This document shows positions 1-6,853 of a DNA stretch of 18,202 bases, piece after piece. The notes under the pieces were generated by a model. It saw only the letters and a program-made list of their open reading frames with translations. It was not told where the DNA came from and made no database searches. Made by a program: the position numbers and the translations under genes. The stretch's first letter is position 1, and every line of letters starts with the position of its first letter. Source of the DNA: CAYSPT01 sp964432985 (GTDB lineage: Bacteria > Muiribacteriota > CAYSPT01); the NCBI GenBank assembly GCA_964432985.1, contig CAYSPT010000086.1, positions 1 to 18,202 on the forward strand, read 5' to 3'.

Positions 1-1040
1 TTTCCGTGTTTGACGGCGTTGATTACGGCTTCCTGAGCAATGCGATACAGGTGTGACCTGGTGATAACTCCTGCTGTGCTGTTCTTTCCAGCTGCTTCCA
101 GCACCGTGGCCAGGTTGAGCAGTTCCTTCTCGGTCCTGATGTACTGGGAGACTTTGAAATCAGGGATATCCTGCCACAATGGCTGCAAGGAAGGTGCCTG
201 GGGATGCGGGGATTCGGGCACTGCCATCATGGCTTTCAGCCAGATCCTTTTAAACTCGTCATTGGTAATAATTCTTGTCCCCAGGTTGGGATCCAGCACC
301 GTGACCAGGCGTCCGGTCAGACCGGCCACCACCACCTGGTGATTGATTCCGAGAAAATCAATCCCGGCCAGAAACGGCAGTCCTGGCCCGTTCACTGTTT
401 CGAATTCCGTTGCCACTTCTCGTCCGATAAATCCAAACTGTTGCAGTGCATGCCGGCTGGCGGCCAGGTTGGTTCCGCCCAGACCGGTGAACATGATCTC
501 ACCGAGCTGCCGCTCGGTGACCTCTATCTTCCAGAGTCTCAACAGGGTAGCCGCGGACGACGGGGAGCAGCTGAAGCCGGTTGACTGGTAAGTGAGACCG
601 TTTTCGTCTACGGTGTTACCCAGGTATTTGAGCGGGAAGACATATTTCATAACGAACATGAAAAAAATGAGCTGTGCAAGAACGAGGGCCAGGCCTGACA
701 GCCTGATGGACTTGACGATGTCAGAGCGGTAAAAACGGGTGAAGTTCAAGCCGCAGAACAACACCAGCAGCGACGAGAATCCCGCGTAGACAAAGGGAAT
801 CAGGTAAAGCAGCAGCCCGGCCGGCAGGCGGGTGAATACCTGGTTTCGCAAGAAGCCCTGGAAAATAACGATCGAAAGCGCAACCGCCAGGTAGGCGTAA
901 TACCGCCACCGCGGAACCCCGGCGCCGGTGAGCATCTGCTTTTGTGTGACTCCCTTTTGTGCCAGGTGTCTGCCGGTGAACAGGCCTATGGCCAGGCATA
1001 GGGCCATAGTTCCAACGTACACTGAAATAATAGTAATCAT
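1..1040 (-). CDS. Polytopic membrane protein with C39-type cysteine peptidase domain (3' end outside window)
   Basis: The reading frame is open from ATG at 1040 to the window edge (346 codons, no stop), so the C-terminus is missing. Residues 1-135 hold about four hydrophobic helices (near 2-20, 47-64, 73-98, 113-134). Residues 145-275 match the C39 papain-like fold: Gln152 six residues before Cys158 (QSTGFSCSPSSAATLL), then His234 and Asp250 in NHQVVVAG...VLDPN. This is the oxyanion Gln and Cys-His-Asp set in the usual spacing, so the fold may be catalytically active. C39 domains are known from bacteriocin exporters, where they cut double-glycine leaders; here no ABC domain is visible, and the substrate is unknown. 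The last residues, LYRIAQEAVINAVKHGK, resemble the N-box of NarX/LiaS-type histidine kinases but could also be a TPR-like helix pair. The start lies 6 bases after the cyclase stop, with only a weak ribosome site, so it is probably the last or a late gene of the pilin operon. Confidence 0.72.
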   Translation of the reverse strand, partial: MITIISVYVGTMALCLAIGLFTGRHLAQKGVTQKQMLTGAGVPRWRYYAYLAVALSIVIFQGFLRNQVFTRLPAGLLLYLIPFVYAGFSSLLVLFCGLNFTRFYRSDIVKSIRLSGLALVLAQLIFFMFVMKYVFPLKYLGNTVDENGLTYQSTGFSCSPSSAATLLRLWKIEVTERQLGEIMFTGLGGTNLAASRHALQQFGFIGREVATEFETVNGPGLPFLAGIDFLGINHQVVVAGLTGRLVTVLDPNLGTRIITNDEFKRIWLKAMMAVPESPHPQAPSLQPLWQDIPDFKVSQYIRTEKELLNLATVLEAAGKNSTAGVITRSHLYRIAQEAVINAVKHG

Positions 1041-1046
1041 GCGTCG

Positions 1047-2819
1047 TTATTCGTCGCTGTTGGTTTCCCCGTCCTTGATGGTGTCCCAGCTTACCACCCG
1101 GTTGCGCCCGGTCTCCTTGGCGTGATAAAGGGACTGGTCCGCCTGCTTTATCAGTATTGCGGGTTCAACGATGTCGTCAGGATAGAGGGTGGTAACTCCG
1201 ATACTGGTGGTGACTTTAAGTACCGAATCCTTGTGGGGTATCTCCGTATTTTCGATGTTCTGGCGGATTCGCTCAGCCATGTTGAGCGCCCCTACCTGAT
1301 CGGAGTGGGGCAGTATCACGGCAAACTCTTCCCCGCCGTAGCGGGCTACCGTGTCGGTGGAGCGGCACGATTGCTTCAGAGTTTGCGCCACTATTTTCAG
1401 CACTTGGTCTCCGATCTGGTGCCCATAGGTGTCATTGAAACTCTTGAAATGATCGATGTCGGTGATCATAAGAGAAAGCGGTAACTGGTGCCGCTGGGCC
1501 CGGCCGCTTTCTTCCTGCAGTTTGAGCTGGAAGTACTTATGGACGTACAATTCGGTGAGCCCGTCGGTAATGGCCAACCGGTAGAGCCGCAAGTTTTCCA
1601 GCGTACTCCAGAAGAGTTTCATAAAGGTGATAACGATGTAGGCCAGTGCTATTGCCAGGACCGGTTTGACCATGCTTATCCACAGGCTTGTTTTTACCAG
1701 CAGGAAAAAGCTCAAAAAACCGTGGAACACCACCAGGACCAGTGAGAATAGCGCTCCGGCCAGCGGGGAAGCCCCCATTACTATCAAGGCTGTAATGACC
1801 GCGTACAGGAGCGTTGAGAGCCTGTCAACCTGCCAGGGTACATTGTAAATAAACGCCTGGTAGAGCATGGTGAGCATGGCGTTACCCTGAATCATCACTC
1901 CGGACATGTTTCCCGGTGGGGCAGGGTACACATCGTGCAGTACCGGAGCGGTAGGACCAATCAGGACGATGGCGTCCTTAAAGCAGTTTTTCGGCACTGC
2001 TCCCCGCAGGACATCATGAAATGAGATGGTCCGGGTGAACGGCTCGGGGAAAAAATGCACCCGCAGGCTGTCACCGGTGGAAAGCGGGACATTGATAGCA
2101 GGCGGTGCGGCTGTGCCGCTGGATTTGGTCATATAACGTATCGTGAGGGTTCGATTGGTGGATGAGTAATCAATCTCCGCCTCCGGCAGGTACTTGGCCA
2201 CCATGGTGAGAGGGAAGGATGGGTAGAAATCCGGCTCGTTGAAGTGGAACAGTTTGACCCGGCGGATGTAATTGTCTATCTCCATTCGTCCAAAAGAAAA
2301 GCCCGTGCCGGAAGCGGCGTCAATGTAGATCTTGATGGGATCCATGATGGTGGCGACTTCGCGTTCCTTGTCCAGAATGGAAATGTAGGAGGCCAGCACT
2401 ACATTGCCGGCCTCACGGAGATCCTCCACCAGGGCGTAGTCGTCATCCACTCCCTGTTTGGAAGGATTGGTAAAGTAGACGTCGACTCCGATAAGAGCCG
2501 CGCCCCCTTTGTTGATGGTCCTTATGACTTCGCCGTACAACTTGCGTTCAAAAGGCCACCCGTACCCGACATTGTTCAGGGACTGGTCGTCAATTGACAC
2601 CAGGACGATTTTAGGGCGTGCCAGTCTCTCGGGAATTGGGCTTTGCAGACTGGTGTCCCCATGATCGTGCCGGATCACCCGGTAATCGTAGGTTTTAAGC
2701 TCCAGCAGCGTGAGTGGATGATACGCAGGCAGCAGCACCAGCCCTATACACACGGCAACGGCCAGAGCGTACAGCGCTTTTTTCTTTTCAAGTATGATCC
2801 GTGGCAGAAAATATTTCAC
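1047..2819 (-). CDS. CHASE2-GGDEF diguanylate cyclase
   Basis: This 590-residue inner-membrane signalling enzyme should make c-di-GMP from two GTP. TM1 is at about 15-32, followed by a periplasmic CHASE2 sensor at roughly 40-320 (IVLVSIDDQSL, the GW-F block and GVDVYF are typical). Three more helices cover about 333-402, and the cytoplasmic GGDEF domain spans about 412-578. The active-site loop is GGEEF at 495-499, with the metal-binding TDIDHFK at 453-459. RSTD at 486-489 sits exactly five residues before GGEEF, which is the inhibitory I-site, so product feedback is expected. No EAL or HD-GYP domain is attached. The start is GTG without a strong Shine-Dalgarno; no in-frame ATG lies nearby. 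It begins 15 bases after the FecR lipoprotein gene, so the two are likely co-transcribed. CHASE2 ligands are generally unknown. Confidence 0.93.
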   Translation of the reverse strand: MKYFLPRIILEKKKALYALAVAVCIGLVLLPAYHPLTLLELKTYDYRVIRHDHGDTSLQSPIPERLARPKIVLVSIDDQSLNNVGYGWPFERKLYGEVIRTINKGGAALIGVDVYFTNPSKQGVDDDYALVEDLREAGNVVLASYISILDKEREVATIMDPIKIYIDAASGTGFSFGRMEIDNYIRRVKLFHFNEPDFYPSFPLTMVAKYLPEAEIDYSSTNRTLTIRYMTKSSGTAAPPAINVPLSTGDSLRVHFFPEPFTRTISFHDVLRGAVPKNCFKDAIVLIGPTAPVLHDVYPAPPGNMSGVMIQGNAMLTMLYQAFIYNVPWQVDRLSTLLYAVITALIVMGASPLAGALFSLVLVVFHGFLSFFLLVKTSLWISMVKPVLAIALAYIVITFMKLFWSTLENLRLYRLAITDGLTELYVHKYFQLKLQEESGRAQRHQLPLSLMITDIDHFKSFNDTYGHQIGDQVLKIVAQTLKQSCRSTDTVARYGGEEFAVILPHSDQVGALNMAERIRQNIENTEIPHKDSVLKVTTSIGVTTLYPDDIVEPAILIKQADQSLYHAKETGRNRVVSWDTIKDGETNSDE

Positions 2820-2834
2820 TGGATGCTGGTGTTA

Positions 2835-3518
2835 TTATTCCGTTTCTATCGATTTGGAGTCGAGGGTCCGCTCCTGCTCGATACTGACCTTGTTGAGCAT
2901 GTTTATTATGGAATTACCATTGAAGGACTCTTTGAACATGATGACCCGCTCCGGTTTGCTGATGCCGGAATGAGTGATATTTACAGCCAGTTTTGGTGCC
3001 AGGTGGATGACCTCACCGTCTTTCTCCACGGACACCATGCCGGTGAAGCAGGCCACCCTGGTGTTCCCTGTAATCTCGTCGACGGTTATCCTGAAATCGG
3101 TCCCGATAACGCCCATGACCGCCACCGGAGTTTCCACGGCGTACTTCCAGTTGTCCTCGTCCACGGAAGAAAAGGTGTCTCCCTTGTTGATCATGAGGTT
3201 GATTTCTTTGGAATCGCCCGTATCGTTGAAGGACTGGATTTTTACCTCAGTGTCGGGTGCCAGCCTGATCAAGGCTTCATCCTTGAACCCGATGGACCCG
3301 CTGCCGTTTGAAGCTGTCTGAATGGTCATGCCGACCTTGATATTCTCGTTCTTATTGACGGCCCGCCACGCGCTCGAATCGGAAACCTTGATCTTGACCG
3401 TACCGTCAAAACTGGTGGTTACACCCGATGCGGATGAACCGCGTTTGCATCCCGGCAGGACCAGGCAAAAACACACTACTACAAGGACCACTATCGACAA
3501 GCAAATATTTTTTCTCAC
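2835..3518 (-). CDS. FecR-domain lipoprotein
   Basis: The start chosen is GTG at 3518, preceded at 7 bases by GGAGGAGGG. The longer frame from 3575 would overlap the pilin gene and place 19 odd residues before the signal. From GTG the protein is 227 residues: a lipoprotein signal ending in LPGC with Cys24 as lipidation site and Lys at +2, then an exported beta-rich domain. TPVAVMGVIGTDFRITV at about 130-146, followed by VACFTGMVSVEKDGE, is the core of the FecR family. FecR itself is a periplasmic regulator of an ECF sigma factor, but no sigma gene or TonB receptor is present and there is no N-terminal anti-sigma helix. Here the domain more likely acts as an envelope ligand-binding or scaffold module. 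It sits between a prepilin gene and the CHASE2 cyclase; a role as cyclase partner is inference. Confidence 0.85.
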   Translation of the reverse strand: MRKNICLSIVVLVVVCFCLVLPGCKRGSSASGVTTSFDGTVKIKVSDSSAWRAVNKNENIKVGMTIQTASNGSGSIGFKDEALIRLAPDTEVKIQSFNDTGDSKEINLMINKGDTFSSVDEDNWKYAVETPVAVMGVIGTDFRITVDEITGNTRVACFTGMVSVEKDGEVIHLAPKLAVNITHSGISKPERVIMFKESFNGNSIINMLNKVSIEQERTLDSKSIETE

Positions 3519-3547
3519 TTTACCGCCCTCCTCCATTGACTTCTTTA

Positions 3548-4069
3548 TTATATCGCGTTTCTTAAATAGAAGCACGTCATGATTTGACTACGTCTCTTTT
3601 TATCAGGTTCGGATTCATTCCCCGGTGTAACCACGACGACCCTGACGGACAATAGCTTATAATCAAACCGGGTAATTTTCAATTTCTCTACGTTATCTGT
3701 CACCTCCTTCGGATTCTTGGGATGTGTACTCGAGCTCGGTTTGCTCAAATTGTCCCGCATGAGAACGGTTCCCTCGAGATAGTATTTTATCTCTTCGTTT
3801 TCACTGTTTCGAACTACAGCATAATCTATAGTTTTTGGTCCTCCGTCGACAGGTTCAATGACCTCTCTGCTTTCCTGGAGTTCGTTCAGCATCGAGAGTA
3901 ACGCTTTTCTGGATGCTTCCTGAAGATAAGCGATATCCGATCCGGTTTCGTACGTCCTCTGACCAAACAGGTATACTCGTACGACCAGGATACCGACCAC
4001 CATAAGCACCGCCGAAGCGATGAGTATTTCCACCAGCGTGTATCCGCGTTTTCTATTGGTTTGGCACAT
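3548..4069 (-). CDS. Minor prepilin, GspJ/PilW-like
   Basis: This 173-residue protein starts with a short basic leader (MCQTNRKRG) and a class III prepilin signal: cleavage is expected between Gly9 and Tyr10, with Glu14 at mature position +5 (GYTLVEIL), followed by a hydrophobic helix to about residue 34. The prepilin peptidase would cut and methylate it at the inner membrane. The size and the FGQRTYETGSD...AYLQEASRKALLSML segment resemble GspJ/PilW-type minor pilins, though the globular domain is too divergent for a firm subfamily call. The ATG at 4069 lies inside the end of the upstream prepilin gene (17-base overlap), which implies translational coupling. It is followed after 29 bases by the FecR lipoprotein. 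Confidence 0.85.
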   Translation of the reverse strand: MCQTNRKRGYTLVEILIASAVLMVVGILVVRVYLFGQRTYETGSDIAYLQEASRKALLSMLNELQESREVIEPVDGGPKTIDYAVVRNSENEEIKYYLEGTVLMRDNLSKPSSSTHPKNPKEVTDNVEKLKITRFDYKLLSVRVVVVTPGNESEPDKKRRSQIMTCFYLRNAI

Positions 4070-4781
4070 GTTTTCCCTGGATAGCGTAAAGCTCGATCTT
4101 TCGTACGGCGGTCTTTCCCGCTTCGCTCTGCGACAGGTCTTTCCATTGAATCCGCACGGTTATCTTCTTGAGAGGAGCAGGGTCAAAGTCCGGCTCAATG
4201 TAATTTTCCACTTTAATACTGCAGTAGTAACGGGACAGTATTCCATACAATTGCTTGTAATTCGCTTTATCTGACGGATCAGTCAGGTATGACGGTACAA
4301 CCGGGGTTATACCTCCTTCAAAATCTCCATCCTTGTTCATATCTTCTATTTTTCTGAAAAATCTGCAGGCGTTGGGCGGTATCCCGGTAGTGAAAGCATA
4401 GTCTGTGTTTGCCACCGCCACCGCCATAGTGGAGTGATCATGGACGGGCGCCGCCATAACTTCTATGGCGGTAGGGGGTGGTTCTACCAGGTAAGCGAGA
4501 TCCACAGCTATTTCCCCCAGATCATCGAATTTAATCTGGTATGGTGAGGAATCCACAGTCAGTCCGTGTTTTATTTTTTCCATGACGTATTGGGCCAGGA
4601 ACAGGGCTTCGAGGTTGGTCTGGCTCGTTTTGGACGTTCGCAGGGATGTGGTGAACAAAAAAACCATCGGTGCGGCAATCAGTCCGATGATGACCACAGC
4701 CAGCAGTACTTCTGCCAGGGTAAATCCCCTGTACGGCACCTCGTTTAGTGTTTGACCTGTCTTGTGTGTCATTCCTGCCAT
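4053..4781 (-). CDS. Minor prepilin, GspI/PilV-like
   Basis: This 242-residue protein has a 19-residue leader ending in Gly, then FTLAEVLLAVVIIGLIAAP. Phe20 would be the methylated mature N-terminus and Glu24 is at +5, the residue needed for pilin docking. The helix covers about 20-45. The region after it (TNLEALFLAQYVMEKIKHG) is typical of GspI/PilV-type minor pilins, where this amphipathic stretch packs at the filament tip. The remaining C-terminal domain is longer than in classical GspI, contains DMNKDGDFEGG, an acidic loop that could bind calcium, and is not recognised further. GGTGA precedes ATG 4781; an ATG three codons later is also possible. It pairs with the overlapping GspJ/PilW-like gene. 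Confidence 0.83.
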   Translation of the reverse strand: MAGMTHKTGQTLNEVPYRGFTLAEVLLAVVIIGLIAAPMVFLFTTSLRTSKTSQTNLEALFLAQYVMEKIKHGLTVDSSPYQIKFDDLGEIAVDLAYLVEPPPTAIEVMAAPVHDHSTMAVAVANTDYAFTTGIPPNACRFFRKIEDMNKDGDFEGGITPVVPSYLTDPSDKANYKQLYGILSRYYCSIKVENYIEPDFDPAPLKKITVRIQWKDLSQSEAGKTAVRKIELYAIQGKHVPNQ

Positions 4782-4796
4782 ACTATTTCACCGTCA

Positions 4797-6806
4797 TTAT
4801 TGTAATGTCTTGATTTTTTCTATGGCTTTTTCCGCGTTTTGCGATATCTTATCTGAATCCTCACTGGCCGTTACCACTTCTTCCAGTTCAGTAAAAGCCG
4901 ATTCAAAATCCTTCTCCGCGATGAGGACCGCTGCCAGATTGTTCCGGGCGATGGTGTTGCTTTTGTCCTTCTGCAGGATTTTCTGGAACATCGATTTAGC
5001 TGTTTCCAGGTCCCCTTCCGTATAGTAGGCATACCCCAGGTTATTCAGGACGATGGGATCATCAGGCTCATGTTCAAGAGCCTGTTCATAATATGATTTT
5101 GAAGATGGTATCCGTCCCAATTTGAAGAGTAGAAATCCATAGTTATTAAGTGCACTGACATATTTCGGGTTTACGTTCAGGGCTTTTTCATAGTGTATCT
5201 GTGTCTGATTGAGCTTGCCTTCCCTGAAATAGATAAAACCCAGGTTATTGTGGGCAAGGCTGCAATTGTCCGCCAATTTCACTGTTCGTGAGTAAAACTT
5301 CTTGGCCTTGGCATAATTACCCTTCCGGTCATACCATAAACCGCGTTTCAGATATGGTTTAATTTTTATAAACTGGGCTCTGGAGAGCTTTCCCTGACGC
5401 ACGCTCTGCTCCCGCTTGAAATGAGGTGTGTCCTGCAGTACCTGGAGTTTCCAGGAATCGGGGACATTGTCGGATTCGGTATCTACTGAAAAAAACAGCT
5501 GAACTGAGACCACGATAATAGCCAGGCACGCCGCCGGAATAAGCAGCTTGTTGAGCGGACTGGTCACAATCTGTTTCCAGATAGGATCTCCGGTAGGTTC
5601 AAATTCGATATCCGTAACAATTTTACTGAGACCTTCCCGGGCTTTGGAGGCAACCTTGGGGTCCTTGTCCTTAACCAGGGTCTTGAGCATCATCTTGCAC
5701 ATGGGAGAGCCGATGACAGACAGGGCATAGACGGCACTCAGCCGGTCCAACAGCTTGACGGATACCGACATTTCCCTCAGCTTGTCCAAACATTGCTGGG
5801 GGGAGATGTTCCACAACGCCTTGGCTACGTTGGCCTGAACGCGGTTGTCTTTGTCGTGAAAACACTCGGCGATGTAGAAAAAAACGTTTTCATCGCCGGT
5901 AAATGAAAGCCCTTCCACGGCGTTTGCCCGTACCCGGTGGTTTTTGTGATTGAGAAATTTCTTCAGTATGGGAACAACGTTCTTGCCCCCCAGTTTGCCC
6001 AGCGCCAGTACAAGGGAGGCAATGGTGAACTCGTTCTCTTCGCACGGGAGGTACTCGATCAGAGGTTGTACAAATCCGGCGTCACCGCTTTTCATCATAT
6101 TGGTGATGGAGTTGATACGTCCTTTGTAATCGGATATGTGCAGAGAATTGACTATCTGCTCGTACTCGTCGCCTTCCTCTTCGCCGGTTTCAGATGCTTC
6201 TCCCTCGGGATACAGCATCTTGAGCTTCTTGATAATGCCTTCGGCTTTCTTTTTTATTTCCTCATTTTCATCGGTGAGAACACAATAAACAACCTTTTTT
6301 ATTCTGGGATCATCTATCTCTCCGAGTACGAACAGGGCACTTCGTCGAACCGAAGCCTTGTCGCTCTTTATCAGTTCCTCGAGCTTATTAAGTGATTTTT
6401 CAGGATTGAACTTCCAGATAGCGTGAACCGCATTGAGGCAGACACGCCTGTCGGGGTCGCACAACAACGGGGCGATGATATCAAAAATGGATCCGTCATC
6501 GATGTTCCCAAGAGCTTCGACTGTGTTGGCTCTGATACGGTTATCAGGATGACTCAGGTAAGGTCTGATGAAATCTATAACCTTCTTTTGCCCCTGCTGT
6601 CCGATTACCTTGATCAATGTAGCTATTACAAACTTATTTTCTTCCCGGTCGAGCATCTTGATCAGGTAATCGAGAGAGCCCTTCCATCCATGGTCGGCGA
6701 TGTACCTGAGGGCTTGCTGGCGCTTTTCGTGGTCCTCGCTGTTGAGGTCCTCGTATAAGTCGCTCAGTGACGCATAATGTACCTTATTTTCATTGTTTTC
6801 AGTCAT
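4797..6806 (-). CDS. HEAT repeat - TM - TPR scaffold protein
   Basis: This 669-residue protein has three parts. Residues about 25-197 and 225-398 are two blocks of HEAT/PBS-lyase-type repeats (HPDNRIRANTVEALG and HKNHRVRANAVEGLS are equivalent positions), separated by an acidic linker (203-215). A single hydrophobic helix at 418-441 follows. Residues about 484-650 hold four to five TPR units (SLAHNNLGFIYFREGKL, ALNNYGFLLFKLGRI, VLNNLGYAYYTEGDL, ARNNLAAVLIAEKD). Lysines lie before the helix and acidic residues after it, so by the positive-inside rule the HEAT part is cytoplasmic and the TPR part periplasmic; there is no signal peptide. Both repeat types bind proteins, which suggests a bridge between cytoplasmic and periplasmic parts of a pilus machine, in the manner of TPR pilotins. 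The ribosome site is poor (AAGGAAG about 17 bases from ATG). No enzymatic motif is visible. Confidence 0.9.
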   Translation of the reverse strand: MTENNENKVHYASLSDLYEDLNSEDHEKRQQALRYIADHGWKGSLDYLIKMLDREENKFVIATLIKVIGQQGQKKVIDFIRPYLSHPDNRIRANTVEALGNIDDGSIFDIIAPLLCDPDRRVCLNAVHAIWKFNPEKSLNKLEELIKSDKASVRRSALFVLGEIDDPRIKKVVYCVLTDENEEIKKKAEGIIKKLKMLYPEGEASETGEEEGDEYEQIVNSLHISDYKGRINSITNMMKSGDAGFVQPLIEYLPCEENEFTIASLVLALGKLGGKNVVPILKKFLNHKNHRVRANAVEGLSFTGDENVFFYIAECFHDKDNRVQANVAKALWNISPQQCLDKLREMSVSVKLLDRLSAVYALSVIGSPMCKMMLKTLVKDKDPKVASKAREGLSKIVTDIEFEPTGDPIWKQIVTSPLNKLLIPAACLAIIVVSVQLFFSVDTESDNVPDSWKLQVLQDTPHFKREQSVRQGKLSRAQFIKIKPYLKRGLWYDRKGNYAKAKKFYSRTVKLADNCSLAHNNLGFIYFREGKLNQTQIHYEKALNVNPKYVSALNNYGFLLFKLGRIPSSKSYYEQALEHEPDDPIVLNNLGYAYYTEGDLETAKSMFQKILQKDKSNTIARNNLAAVLIAEKDFESAFTELEEVVTASEDSDKISQNAEKAIEKIKTLQ

Positions 6807-6853
6807 TGTTGTGCTGTTAATTTCTTCCTTGAATAATCATTTTAAAGCTCGAT

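Noticed and set aside
721..999. Minus-strand 92-codon frame near the left end
   Set aside because: It is a shadow in another frame of the C39-type membrane protein, which covers the whole region and has coherent helices and motifs.
2643..3311. Plus-strand 222-codon frame, the longest on that strand apart from 13307-14119
   Set aside because: It lies antisense to the cyclase and FecR genes and has no recognisable domain, as do all other plus-strand frames.
3519..3575. Longer FecR protein start at 3575
   Set aside because: It overlaps the prepilin gene and puts charged residues before the lipoprotein signal, whereas GTG 3518 has a strong ribosome site.
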